Positions 7,322 to 15,303 of a DNA stretch of 34,115 bases are shown here, one piece after another. Location of the stretch: assembly GCA_021802965.1 (NCBI GenBank), contig JAJZQZ010000008.1:1-34115 (forward strand). The letters are read 5' to 3'. The notes under the pieces were generated by a model, which was not told the origin of the DNA, did no database searches, and saw nothing but the letters and a program-made list of their open reading frames with translations. How positions within the stretch are numbered: the first letter of the stretch is position 1; the number at the start of each line of letters is the position of its first letter. A program made the position numbers and the translations under genes. This stretch comes from Actinomycetes bacterium. Its GTDB lineage: Bacteria; Actinomycetota; Thermoleophilia; RBG-16-64-13.

Positions 7322-8577
7322 TACTCCTCGTGGCGCCCGAAGACGATGGTGGCGTTGTGCCCTCCGAAGCCGAAGCTGTTGGAAGCGGCGTAGCGGACGT
7401 CGGCCGTGCGCATGACGTTGGGCACGTAGTCGAGGTCGCATTGAGGATCGGGGTCTTCCAGATTGATGGTGGGAGGCACCTTACCCTCCACGATGGTCAA
7501 GACCGCAGCCGCCGCCTCCAGAGCGCCGGCGGCCCCGAGACAGTGCCCGAACATGCTCTTGGTCGAGCTGACCATCACCCGGTCGGCGGCGTCGCCCAGA
7601 GCGTAGCGGACGGCCCGGGTCTCCATGGCGTCACCGAGGGGCGTCGAGGTGCCGTGGGCGTTGATGTAGTCGAGTTCCTCCGGCTCCACCCCGGCCATAT
7701 CTATGGCCTTGCGCAGAGCCGTGCCCGCAGGCACGCCGCTCGCGTCGGGCTCGCTCAAATGGAAGGCGTCGCCAGTCATGCCGTAGCCCAGGAACTCAGC
7801 GTAGATGCGGGCGCCGCGCGCCAAGGCATGCTCCCGCTCTTCGAGCATCAGGACCGCCGCCCCCTCGCCGATTACGAAGCCGTCACGGCCCCGGTCGAAG
7901 GGGCGGCTGGCGCGCCGCGGCTCGTCGTTGCGGGTGGACAGGGCGCGCATGGCCGCGAACGCGGGCACCCCGATGTGCCCGATGGGAGCCTCGGCGCCCC
8001 CGGCGAACATGGCCACGGCGTCGCCGCGCCGGATGATGTGGAAGGCGTCGCCGAGGGCATGGGTGCTCGCGGCGCACGCGGTGCAGGTGGCGCTCACCGG
8101 GCCCTTGAGGCCGAGAGTGATGGACACGTGGGCAGCGGCCATGTTGGGGATCATCATCGGGATGAAGAACGGGTTCACGCGGTCGGGCCCGCGTTCGAGC
8201 AGCACCTTGGTCTGCTCGTAGAAGGTGTCGAGTCCACCGATGCCCGAACCCACGAAGGCTCCCACCGAATAGGGATCGAAGTCCGCCGGGAAAGCGGCGT
8301 CCTCCCGGGCCATCACGGCGGCCGCCACACCGAACTGTGCGTAACGGTCCATGCGCCGGGCCGCCTTCTTCTCCATGTACCGCTCGGGCTCGAACCCGTC
8401 GACCTCGGCGCCGATGGTGACGGCGAAGCCGGTGGTATCGATACGCTGTATGGTCCGCACCCCGGACACGCCGGCCAAAAGGGCGGAGAAATACGCGTCC
8501 TTGCCCACGCCCACCGCCGACACCACGCCGATCCCGGTGACGACCACCCTCCGGGGGAGTGCCAGCTTCGCGCTCAT
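7321..8577 (-). CDS. fabF: beta-ketoacyl-ACP synthase II
   Basis: A 418-residue condensing enzyme that extends acyl-ACP with malonyl-ACP. The KAS II catalytic triad is present: C168 in TACAAS, H308 in INAHGTSTPLGD and H345 in SSTKSMFGHCLGAAGALE, with the conserved K340. The C-terminus has the glycine-rich SNSFGFGGHNATIVF. Length is typical. Its ATG overlaps the fabG stop by four bases, so the two are translationally coupled. In many bacteria acpP sits between these two genes; here there is no room for it. Confidence 0.97.
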   Translation of the reverse strand: MSAKLALPRRVVVTGIGVVSAVGVGKDAYFSALLAGVSGVRTIQRIDTTGFAVTIGAEVDGFEPERYMEKKAARRMDRYAQFGVAAAVMAREDAAFPADFDPYSVGAFVGSGIGGLDTFYEQTKVLLERGPDRVNPFFIPMMIPNMAAAHVSITLGLKGPVSATCTACAASTHALGDAFHIIRRGDAVAMFAGGAEAPIGHIGVPAFAAMRALSTRNDEPRRASRPFDRGRDGFVIGEGAAVLMLEEREHALARGARIYAEFLGYGMTGDAFHLSEPDASGVPAGTALRKAIDMAGVEPEELDYINAHGTSTPLGDAMETRAVRYALGDAADRVMVSSTKSMFGHCLGAAGALEAAAAVLTIVEGKVPPTINLEDPDPQCDLDYVPNVMRTADVRYAASNSFGFGGHNATIVFGRHEE

Positions 8578-9329
8578 ATCCCGAGTCCACCGTCCACCGG
8601 GAGCACGACGCCGGTGATGAAACCGGATGCGTCGCTGGCAAGGAACGCGATGGCTTCCGCGACGTCCTGCGGCATGCCCATGCGCCCGAGGGGGGTGCTC
8701 CCGACGATGGCGTCCCGGACGGTCTCGCTCAGGGCGGCCGTCATCTCCGTCTGGATGTAGCCGGGAGCGATGGCGTTCACGCGGACGTTGCGGGGAGCCA
8801 GTTCGCGAGCGAGCGACTTCGTCAGCCCGATGAGGCCGGCCTTCGCGGCGGAGTAGTTCACCTGGCCGGCGTTCCCCCGCCGCCCGACGACGCTCGCCAT
8901 GTTGATGATCGACCCCGAGCGCTGCTTCATCATGCTGCGCGACACAGCTTTGCTCAGCAGGAACGACCCTTTCAGGCTGACGTCGACCACCAGGTCCCAG
9001 TCGGCCTCGGACATGCGCGCGACGAGGCCGTCGCGAGTAAGGCCGGCGTTGTTGACCAGGATCTGGACCGGGCCGAGGCCGGCTTCGACGGCGGAGACCG
9101 CCTCGAGCGTATCGGCCTCGCGGGACACATCGGCGACCACGGGGATCGAACGACGACCCAGACCTTCGATCTCAGCCACGACGGCGGCCAGTCGGTCAGT
9201 ATCAAGGTCGAGCACAGCCACGTCGGCACCCCGTTCGGCAAGAAGCAAGGCGATCGAACGCCCGATGCCCCGGGCTCCTCCGGTGACGAGGGCCACCTTG
9301 CCTGCCAGCGACCACGCCTCGCCACTCAT
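8574..9329 (-). CDS. fabG: 3-oxoacyl-ACP reductase
   Basis: A 251-residue short-chain dehydrogenase that reduces 3-oxoacyl-ACP with NADPH. The nucleotide-binding motif TGGARGIG lies at about 16-23, NNAG at about 93-96, and the catalytic residues are S146, Y159 and K163 (YSAAK). The fourth residue of the usual tetrad, Asn in WDxVxxxNLxG, is Ser118 here (DVSLKG). It overlaps fabD upstream and fabF downstream by four bases each. Context between fabD and fabF makes FabG the firm choice among SDR enzymes. Confidence 0.95.
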   Translation of the reverse strand: MSGEAWSLAGKVALVTGGARGIGRSIALLLAERGADVAVLDLDTDRLAAVVAEIEGLGRRSIPVVADVSREADTLEAVSAVEAGLGPVQILVNNAGLTRDGLVARMSEADWDLVVDVSLKGSFLLSKAVSRSMMKQRSGSIINMASVVGRRGNAGQVNYSAAKAGLIGLTKSLARELAPRNVRVNAIAPGYIQTEMTAALSETVRDAIVGSTPLGRMGMPQDVAEAIAFLASDASGFITGVVLPVDGGLGI

Positions 9330-10264
9330 TGGGAACCTCCCTTGCCGTTCAAAAGCACCAACACCTCATCCAGGGGCACGGCCCCGTCTGTGCCGTACAC
9401 GGAAAAACCGGACGACACCCTCTTCACCAGCCCCGCAAGCACACCGCCAGGACCCACTTCGACCCCCACTTCGAGCTCGGGGAGCAGACCGCGCATGCTC
9501 TGTGTGAAGCGCACCGGTGACGTGAGCTGGCGGACAAGCGTCTCCCCTATCTCATCCGGCTCAGGATACCTCAGCTCCGTGGTGGAGAAGAACCTGCCTC
9601 GGACGGGCGCGACGAACCTCACCCGCTCCAACGCTTGTCTCAGAGGCCCGGCGGCCTCGGCGACGAGAGGGCTGTGGAAGGCGCCCGACACCTGCAGGGG
9701 CAGCGCCCTGCGGGCTCCCCTTTCGAGAGCGAGCTTGCAGGCCGACTCCACTCCGCGTGGAGTCCCTGAGATCACTACTTGGCCCGGGCAGTTGTAGTTG
9801 GCCGGCCAGACCTCGCCGACCTCGGAGCAGACGGCGTCCACGTCCTCGTCACCGACGCCCATGATCGCGGCCATCGCGCCGGGCTTCCTCTGGCCACACT
9901 CCCACATCGCTCGTCCCCGGGCCTCGACCACCCGCAGCGCGTCGGCGAAGTCCACTTGGCCGGTGGCCACCAATGCCGAGTACTCCCCCAGGGAGTGGCC
10001 GGCGGCGACTGAGAAGTCGAATCCCGCCTGCTCGAGCACGCGCCACGTCGCGACGCTGCAGGCGAAGATAGCGGGCTGTGCCTTGTCGGTGCGCGTCAAC
10101 TCGGAGAGCGGCCCGTTCATACATAACCCGCGCAGATCCCAGCCGAGCAGGTCTTCTGCCTCGTGGAAGACGGCTCGCGACACGGGAAACGTCTCCCACA
10201 CCGACCGTCCCATGCCCACGGCCTGGCTTCCCTGGCCGGGAAACAGTAGTAGTACTCTAGACAT
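9326..10264 (-). CDS. fabD: malonyl-CoA:ACP transacylase
   Basis: A 312-residue acyltransferase that loads malonate onto ACP. It shows the N-terminal LLFPGQGSQAVGMG, the nucleophile S91 in GHSLGEY, substrate carboxylate-binding R116 and catalytic H197 in GAFHSPL. Length is normal. It overlaps fabG by four bases, and follows fabH with a 36-base gap. It is part of the seven-gene fatty-acid cluster. Confidence 0.97.
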   Translation of the reverse strand: MSRVLLLFPGQGSQAVGMGRSVWETFPVSRAVFHEAEDLLGWDLRGLCMNGPLSELTRTDKAQPAIFACSVATWRVLEQAGFDFSVAAGHSLGEYSALVATGQVDFADALRVVEARGRAMWECGQRKPGAMAAIMGVGDEDVDAVCSEVGEVWPANYNCPGQVVISGTPRGVESACKLALERGARRALPLQVSGAFHSPLVAEAAGPLRQALERVRFVAPVRGRFFSTTELRYPEPDEIGETLVRQLTSPVRFTQSMRGLLPELEVGVEVGPGGVLAGLVKRVSSGFSVYGTDGAVPLDEVLVLLNGKGGSQ

Positions 10265-10300
10265 GAATCCTCCTCGGGCGGCCTTCTGCCGGCGCGCCGC

Positions 10301-11317
10301 TCAAAGCGGGCCGGCCGCACCCCATTCCATGAGACATGCTCCCCAGGTGAGCCCGGCCCCGAACCCCATCAGTAGAACCAGGTCACCCTCGTGCAGCCTG
10401 CCGGAGGCGCTGGCCTCGTCGAGGCAGAGGGGGACCGAGGCGCACGAAGTATTGCCGTAACGCTCCAGGTTGGTGCACACCCGCTCGCGCGGGATGCCGA
10501 GGCGCCCTGCGGCGTGCTCGATGATGCGCATGTTGGCCTGATGCGGCACGAAGAGATCGATCTCGTCGATGCGGCGCCCGCACTGCTCGAGGACGCGAGT
10601 AGCCGAGTCGCCGATGATACGTGTGGCGAACCGGTACACCTCCCGCCCGTTCATCTTGAGGTAATGCTGCCGGGCGTCGACCGTGTCGTGCGTCGCGGGC
10701 ATGCGTGAGCCTCCCGCGGGGACCGAGAGCAACGGGCCCCCCGCGCCGTCGCTGCCCAGGTCGAAGCCCAGGATGCGTCCGCCGCCCTCCGTCGCGGGCG
10801 CCACGACCGCCGCTCCCGCTCCATCGCCGAACAGCACCGCCGTGCTGCGGTCCCGCCAGTCCAGGATGCTCGAGATGACCTCGGCGCCCACTATCACCAC
10901 GTGCTCGTGGATGCCCGCGCCGACCATGCCCGAGGCCAGAGCCAGGGCGTAGACGAAACCGCTGCAGCCGGCGGATAGGTCGCAGGCGCCCGCCCTGACG
11001 GCGCCGATCTCATAGGCGATCCGCGAGGCGGTCGGCGGGAAGAGCTGGTCCGGAGAGATGGATGCGGTGATGACCAGGCCGATGTCTTCCGGAGGTAGAC
11101 GCGCACGGTCCACGGCCTGTCTCGCCGCGAGAATGCCCAGGTCCGACGCCGATACCCCCGGCGCCGCGACCCGGCGCGCGCCGATCCCGGTGCGCTGCCT
11201 GATCCACTCGTCCGTGGTGTCGAGGGAGCGACTGAGCTCGTCGTTGGTGACTTCCCGGTCCGGCAGCGCCGTGCCGAGCGCCGTGATCGTTACCGCGCGC
11301 CCCTCGAGTCCCACCAT
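10301..11317 (-). CDS. fabH: beta-ketoacyl-ACP synthase III
   Basis: A 338-residue initiating condensing enzyme that joins an acyl-CoA primer with malonyl-ACP. The catalytic triad is C118 in LSAGCSGFVYAL, H259 in FVPHQANMRI and N289 in ERYGNTSCAS. The N-terminal TTDEWIRQRTGI motif is also present. It begins 8 bases after the fabZ stop. Substrate preference (straight or branched primer) cannot be read from the sequence. Confidence 0.97.
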   Translation of the reverse strand: MVGLEGRAVTITALGTALPDREVTNDELSRSLDTTDEWIRQRTGIGARRVAAPGVSASDLGILAARQAVDRARLPPEDIGLVITASISPDQLFPPTASRIAYEIGAVRAGACDLSAGCSGFVYALALASGMVGAGIHEHVVIVGAEVISSILDWRDRSTAVLFGDGAGAAVVAPATEGGGRILGFDLGSDGAGGPLLSVPAGGSRMPATHDTVDARQHYLKMNGREVYRFATRIIGDSATRVLEQCGRRIDEIDLFVPHQANMRIIEHAAGRLGIPRERVCTNLERYGNTSCASVPLCLDEASASGRLHEGDLVLLMGFGAGLTWGACLMEWGAAGPL

Positions 11318-11325
11318 GCCGCGCG

Positions 11326-11757
11326 TCAGCTGGGGTCGGTCAGCGCGAACGTGAGGGTGGCGGCGCAGGCAAGCTGGCCGCCCACGAAGACCTTGCCCTC
11401 GCCTTTACCCACGGGTCCGCGCACCGTCGCCACCTCGATCTCGAAGCGCATCGTGTCGCCCGGCACCACCTGCCGCCGAAAGCGGACCTTTTCGATGCCC
11501 GCGAAAAGAGCGATCTTGCCCCGATTCTCCGGAACAGAGAGGAGCGCCACCGCCCCCGTCTGAGCCAAGGCCTCGACCTGCAGCACGCCGGGGAACACGG
11601 GATAGCCGGGGAAGTGTCCCCGGAAGACGTCTTCATCGCCCGTCAGGTCACGCTCCGCGACGGCGCGTTTGCCGGGCTCAAGCTCCAGCACCCGGTCGAT
11701 CAGCAGGAACGGATCCCGGTGCGGGATGATGGCTTCTATCTGACTCCTGTCGAGCAC
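11326..11757 (-). CDS. fabZ: 3-hydroxyacyl-ACP dehydratase
   Basis: A 143-residue hot-dog-fold dehydratase that removes water from 3-hydroxyacyl-ACP. The catalytic H48 lies in FRGHFPGYPVFPGVLQ and E62 in VEALAQTGAV. The N-terminal IPHRDPFLLIDRV is typical of FabZ rather than FabA. It is the first gene of the minus-strand fatty-acid cluster, and a putative promoter lies about 100 bases upstream. Confidence 0.96.
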   Translation of the reverse strand: MLDRSQIEAIIPHRDPFLLIDRVLELEPGKRAVAERDLTGDEDVFRGHFPGYPVFPGVLQVEALAQTGAVALLSVPENRGKIALFAGIEKVRFRRQVVPGDTMRFEIEVATVRGPVGKGEGKVFVGGQLACAATLTFALTDPS

Positions 11758-11862
11758 CTCTCCCCCAGTCCCACGCCCCCTGGCGACACCAAGTCGGGCA
11801 CATCAACAAAGGACCGACCCGGAGGACGTGACGGACGATGCCCCCGGGTCGCGAATGTTAGT

Positions 11863-11891
11863 ATTGTCCAGGAACCACCCACCCTTTTCAA
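11863..11891 (-). promoter_or_regulatory. candidate promoter for the fab-acc cluster
   Basis: On the minus strand TTGAAA (11891-11886) and GACAAT (11868-11863) are separated by 17 bases, 5 of 6 and 4 of 6 matches to consensus. It would produce a leader of about 100 bases before fabZ. No obvious operator palindrome was seen. Confidence 0.35.
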
Positions 11892-11893
11892 GG

Positions 11894-12565
11894 ATGGCGC
11901 CGTCTCCAGTGGAGTCGCCCTCCTACATCGATTCATCCATCCGCTCCTTCCTCGTTAACCTGGCAGGGAAGTCCACGGAACCCGCCGGCGGAGCGGCCCT
12001 TGCCCTCGCGGCGGCCTCGGCTGCCGCGCTGGTGTCGTTGACGTGCCATGCCGGTATCTCCGCATTGGCCCGAGGCGGGGGCGAAGCAGACGACACTCGG
12101 GCTCTTGAGGCCTGTCAGTTCGGCGGGCAGGCTCTCAGCGAGCGCATCCAGCACCTCATTGACGAGGATGTAGTGGCGTACCACGAGGTGACCCGCGCAC
12201 TGCGGCTGCCTCACTCGACGACCGAGGCCGGTCGCGCCCGGAAGGAGGCCCTCGACCGCGCGCTCCGCGGCGCGATCGAGGTCCCGCTCGAGGTGGCTTC
12301 GGCCGGGTTGGAGATCTTGGAGCTGGTCCTCGATGTCGAGCCCACAGTCCACCCCCCGGCTTTCGGCGATCTGGCCGCCGCGGCGCATCTGGCCGAAGCC
12401 GCCGTCAAAGGCTCGCTCCGCAACGCACTCCTCAACGCCGCGGCCCTGGCCGACGAAGCCTTTTCGGCCGAGGCGCGTGCCAGGATCGACGTCCTCGATG
12501 CGCGGCTGAAACGCCTGGCGGGGATGATCCTCGCCGCATTCGAATCTCCCGGGGCTGTTGAATAA
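11894..12565 (+). CDS. cyclodeaminase/cyclohydrolase (FTCD C-domain) family protein
   Basis: A 223-residue helical protein similar to formimidoyltetrahydrofolate cyclodeaminase and FchA-type methenyltetrahydrofolate cyclohydrolase. Family signs are YIDSSIRSFLVNLA, then PAGGAALALAAASAAALVSL near the N-terminus, and a long helical body with VPLEVASAGLEILEL. The expected PTPGGGS folate-binding motif is altered to TEPAGGAA. The start at 11894 puts the conserved segment at the N-terminus; an upstream GTG at 11828 would add 22 unconserved residues, and neither has a convincing ribosome binding site. The last residues (GAVE) and the TAA stop come from the left arm of the repeat element at 12551. The enzyme is probably one-carbon related; the exact reaction is uncertain. 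Confidence 0.8.
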   Translation: MAPSPVESPSYIDSSIRSFLVNLAGKSTEPAGGAALALAAASAAALVSLTCHAGISALARGGGEADDTRALEACQFGGQALSERIQHLIDEDVVAYHEVTRALRLPHSTTEAGRARKEALDRALRGAIEVPLEVASAGLEILELVLDVEPTVHPPAFGDLAAAAHLAEAAVKGSLRNALLNAAALADEAFSAEARARIDVLDARLKRLAGMILAAFESPGAVE

Positions 12566-12712
12566 TGACGCTTCGCCGCCACAGTGCGCTGGACATGCGC
12601 AAGGCTAGAACGCAGGAAGCGCTCATAGCAGCGCTATGTGCGCGACCGAGGACGACGCGTGGCGCCGTCCAGTGCGGCGTGGCGAGCCAAGACTTCATTG
12701 TTCAACAGCCCC
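12551..12712. repeat. dispersed palindromic element, copy A
   Basis: Terminal inverted repeats GGGGCTGTTGAA (12551-12562) and TTCAACAGCCCC (12701-12712) are perfect, and complementarity continues inward with mismatches for about 40 bases. An inner stem CATAGC/GCTATG lies at about 12624-12637, flanked by the conserved core AAGGCTAGAACGCAGG and GACCGAGGACGACGC. The left arm provides the stop of the cyclodeaminase-family gene. No transposase is encoded. Its overall design matches copies at 14973, 18900 and 22436. Confidence 0.8.
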
Positions 12713-12730
12713 CCAGCGCCTGAGTCGTCC

Positions 12731-14707
12731 GTGCAGCTGCAGCTTTCGCTCACCCTCGCCGACGACCTGCACGACCTGCTGCTCATCACCGGGGAACCCC
12801 TCGACTACCTGCTCGCGGCGCAGCGCCTCCTCGCGCTCCGAGCAGCGCCTCCGGTCCTGTGTCGCCGGATCATGAGCACGCTCGTCGACGACGACCGCCG
12901 CTTCTGCTGGGCCAGCCCCTCGACCATCGGCCTCGCCGACTGGCGCCTCGCCGATCCCGACCTGAGCACGGTCTCGTTCGTGGTGATCGACCTGGAGACG
13001 ACCGGCACCCGCCCCGGGGCGGGCAAGATCACCGAGATCGGGGCGGTGCGCATCGAAGGGCTGCGGCAGGTGGCCACCTTCGAGACCCTTGTGAACCCGC
13101 TCCGTTCCATCCCCCCGATGGTCATCCAGATCACGGGGATCACCCCCCTCATGGTCCGCGACGCCCCCCGGATCGAGGAGGTGATGCCGCACCTGCTCGA
13201 CTTCGTCCGGGGGGCGGTCATGGTGGCGCACAACGCGATATTCGATCTGTCGTTCCTCAACTACGAGCTGACCCGCCTCCGTGGCCGACGGCTCGGCGAC
13301 GGGGCCATAGACACCGTCACCATGGCCCGCTGCGCCGCTCCCGGGCTGCCGAACTACCGGCTGGGGACGGTGGCCGGAGCCCTGGGCTCGCCCGTCGCCC
13401 CCACCCATCGCGCGCTCGCCGACGCGGAGGCCACCGCACACGTCTTCCTCCACCTGGTGGGGAGGCTGCAGGAGCAGGGGATCACCTGCCTGGACCAATT
13501 GCGCAGCCATGTCGACCCGAGCCACCGGCGTGACCGGCACAAGGTCGCCCTGACCCGTGACATCCCGCGGCGGCCGGGCGCCTACCTGTTCGTCGACCAG
13601 GACGACAACGTCATCTACGTGGGCAAGGCGGAGGTCCTTCGCGACCGCGTCCGCTCGTACTTCCTGGCACGCAACGACCATTCCCGGAAGGTGCGGCAGG
13701 CCGTCCGACGCCTCGTCCGCGTGGATTGGGAGGAGACGGGCTCGCCACTCGCGGCCGTCGTGCGCGAGCAGCAGCTGATCCTGCAGCATCGTCCCAGCGG
13801 GAACGTACAGGGGAGCCGGCCCGAGAGCTACGTCTACCTCAAGGTGGCGAGGCAGACCGGCGGGCTTCGCCTCTACGCGAGCGACCGCATGGGATCGCAC
13901 AACGGGAACGCCAAGCAGCCCCTTACCCTGGGTCCCTTCAGAGGAAGGGGGCGCGTGAAGGGGGCGATCGACCTCCTCAACCGCTGCTACCCCCTCAGGC
14001 GCTGTTCCGGCCGGTCCACGGCCGGCCCTTGCCTCTACGGGCAGACGGCCAAGTGCTTGGCCCCCTGCAGAGGGGAGCAGGATGTCTTGCGGGAACACGA
14101 CGACCTGCTCGCCGCCCTCGTGGCATGGATCGCGGGCGAGGATCCCCTCCCGGCCGGCGACGACCCCCTCGACCGGGGACGGGTGCTCATGACGACGCTC
14201 GCCGCGGAGCGCAGATACGAGGAGGCTCAGGAGGTGCGTGACGCTCTCGATGGGCTTGCCGGCGTCCGCCGTTCGTACCGCGCGCTGCGCGAGGCGTGCG
14301 GGCTGCGTCTCGGTGTCTTCACACCCGCTTCCGAGGCCCTCGAGCCCAGCATCCAGCTCGATCTGGTGTGGCAGGGGCGCCTGCACGCCTCGACGGTGCT
14401 GACCGCGTCTACGGCGGCCTTGGAGATCGGGCGACTGATCCGCTCGCTGCCCGACGACGACACAGGTTTCGACGAAAGCGCCGCAGCCGGCGGCGCGCAA
14501 GGGGACTCGGCAGGTCTGCCCGCGGACCTCGTCGCCGTGCCCCAGCAGGAACTCGACCTTCTTCTAGCCGTCCGACGCTGGGTGGCCGAGTCGCCGGAGG
14601 CTCACATCGTCCCCATGACCGGCGCGCCAGGCGCGCCGGTCACAGCGGAATCCCTGGAGGGATGGCGGGTGGGCCTGATACGAGCAGCCCTGGGACGGCT
14701 GAGCTAG
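12731..14707 (+). CDS. DEDD exonuclease fused to a GIY-YIG (UvrC/Cho-like) nuclease
   Basis: A 658-residue two-nuclease protein of a type known in actinobacteria. Numbering is from the GTG at 12731, chosen because it lies just outside the repeat element; the frame also opens from a GTG at 12638 inside the element. The DnaQ-like exonuclease domain has D87/E89 (VIDLETTG), H167-D172 (HNAIFD) and H226/D231 (THRALADAE). The GIY-YIG domain has G283-A-Y285 and Y296-V-G298. Next comes a cysteine set C425, C434, C442, C446 with the x7 and x3 spacing of the UvrC iron-sulfur site, and a UVR-like helix (AERRYEEAQEVRDAL). The RNase H-like nuclease domain and helix-hairpin-helix of UvrC are missing, as in Cho. 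It is likely a DNA repair nuclease making a single incision, possibly with 3'-5' trimming. Confidence 0.9.
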   Translation: MQLQLSLTLADDLHDLLLITGEPLDYLLAAQRLLALRAAPPVLCRRIMSTLVDDDRRFCWASPSTIGLADWRLADPDLSTVSFVVIDLETTGTRPGAGKITEIGAVRIEGLRQVATFETLVNPLRSIPPMVIQITGITPLMVRDAPRIEEVMPHLLDFVRGAVMVAHNAIFDLSFLNYELTRLRGRRLGDGAIDTVTMARCAAPGLPNYRLGTVAGALGSPVAPTHRALADAEATAHVFLHLVGRLQEQGITCLDQLRSHVDPSHRRDRHKVALTRDIPRRPGAYLFVDQDDNVIYVGKAEVLRDRVRSYFLARNDHSRKVRQAVRRLVRVDWEETGSPLAAVVREQQLILQHRPSGNVQGSRPESYVYLKVARQTGGLRLYASDRMGSHNGNAKQPLTLGPFRGRGRVKGAIDLLNRCYPLRRCSGRSTAGPCLYGQTAKCLAPCRGEQDVLREHDDLLAALVAWIAGEDPLPAGDDPLDRGRVLMTTLAAERRYEEAQEVRDALDGLAGVRRSYRALREACGLRLGVFTPASEALEPSIQLDLVWQGRLHASTVLTASTAALEIGRLIRSLPDDDTGFDESAAAGGAQGDSAGLPADLVAVPQQELDLLLAVRRWVAESPEAHIVPMTGAPGAPVTAESLEGWRVGLIRAALGRLS

Positions 14708-14759
14708 AGCCTCCGCCCCGGGGCCCGCCAAGGTCCCCGCTGACCCTCCGTCGACTTTC

Positions 14760-14945
14760 CTATACGGGAGCGACCTCCCGGTCCTTGACCACGATCCCCT
14801 TGGCCTTCATCACTACCGTGAGGAGGCTGCGGTCGATCTTGCCCTTGTAGATCGGGATGCCTTCCTCGATGCAGAACTGGATGACATCCTTGGTCTCCAT
14901 GCCGAGCTCCTTCGACAGCTCCTCCGGCGTGAAGTGGTTGGCCAT
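14760..14945 (-). CDS. 61-residue protein with IF2_N-like helical fold
   Basis: A small protein, MANHFTPEELSKELGMETK at its start. The ATG at 14945 follows AAAGGAG with 5 bases spacing; a GTG one codon earlier is too close to that site. The pattern EELSKELGMETKDVIQFCIEEGIPI resembles the small helical domain at the N-terminus of translation factor IF-2 (IF2_N), which also occurs alone or in DNA/RNA-binding proteins. No other domain is present. It lies downstream of the repeat element at 14973 and converges with the exonuclease/GIY-YIG gene. Function is unknown; nucleic-acid binding is a guess from the fold resemblance. Confidence 0.75.
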   Translation of the reverse strand: MANHFTPEELSKELGMETKDVIQFCIEEGIPIYKGKIDRSLLTVVMKAKGIVVKDREVAPV

Positions 14946-14972
14946 CACTTCTCCTTTCTGAGGTGCACAGCC

Positions 14973-15143
14973 CCTAGCAGGCCGCTGAAAAGTGAAGCTT
15001 CGCTCCCAGGGCGCGCTGGGCGGACGCGACAGAAGGACGCGGGAAGCGCGCGTGGCGGGGCCACGTGTGCGACCGAGGACGCCCTATCGCGCCGGCCGGT
15101 GCGTTCTGTCGAGCCAAGACTTCGATCTTCAGCAGCCTCCTAG
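14973..15143. repeat. dispersed palindromic element, copy B
   Basis: Left arm CCTAGCAGGCCGCTGAA pairs with the right arm whose reverse complement is CCTAGGAGGCTGCTGAA (two mismatches). The inner stem is CGTGGC/GCCACG around 15051-15065, and the core ACGCGGGAAGCGCGC and GACCGAGGACG match the other copies. It occupies much of the gap between the 61-residue gene and moeA and contains no gene of its own. Confidence 0.8.
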
Positions 15144-15150
15144 GCCGGAA

Positions 15151-15183
15151 ACAAAAAGAGCCCGGCGTAATGCTCCGCCAGGC
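15151..15183 (-). terminator. intrinsic terminator
   Basis: On the minus strand GCCTGGCG and CGCCGGGC form an 8-bp stem (one G-T pair) with an 8-base loop, followed directly by TCTTTTTGTTT. This is the clearest rho-independent terminator in the window. It would end moeA transcription or the possible small RNA starting near 15263. Confidence 0.75.
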
Positions 15184-15263
15184 CCTCAGTCACTCTCGAC
15201 CGGACGTGGGCGACGATGCCCTCCCCGGCCGGGGAACCCCCCGTCATCGACTCTGTATATCAT
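15151..15263 (-). ncRNA. possible small RNA downstream of moeA
   Basis: A promoter-like pair (15298-15270) starts just past the moeA stop, and an intrinsic terminator lies at 15183-15151, bounding a transcript of about 113 bases. The interval has no convincing reading frame. It contains a perfect palindrome TCCCCGGCCGGGGA at 15222-15235 and other short stems. It does not resemble tRNA, 4.5S or 6S RNA. It could instead be only the 3' tail of the moeA message. Confidence 0.35.
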
Positions 15264-15269
15264 GCTGGC

Positions 15270-15298
15270 ATTCTACTCCCACGAAGGTCGCAGGGCAA
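15270..15298 (-). promoter_or_regulatory. candidate promoter for the possible small RNA
   Basis: On the minus strand TTGCCC (15298-15293) and TAGAAT (15275-15270) are 17 bases apart. TAGAAT is the same -10 seen before other genes here. It lies downstream of moeA, where no protein gene on that strand follows for over 300 bases. Confidence 0.45.
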
Positions 15299-15303
15299 CA
15301 CCG

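Noticed and set aside
7294-9797. Long plus-strand frames opposite fabF, fabG and fabD
   Set aside because: They lie antisense to fully supported fatty-acid genes and show no domains.
12551-12712. Insertion sequence or transposon
   Set aside because: The element has inverted ends but is under 200 bp, encodes no transposase and shows no clear target-site duplication, so it is called a repeat only.
12695-14500. 600-codon minus-strand open frame opposite the exonuclease/GIY-YIG gene
   Set aside because: The plus strand holds clear catalytic motifs; the opposite frame is a composition artefact.
15184-15263. tRNA or other known structural RNA
   Set aside because: No cloverleaf, anticodon arm or TTCRA loop could be drawn, and no 4.5S, 6S or tmRNA core motif is present.
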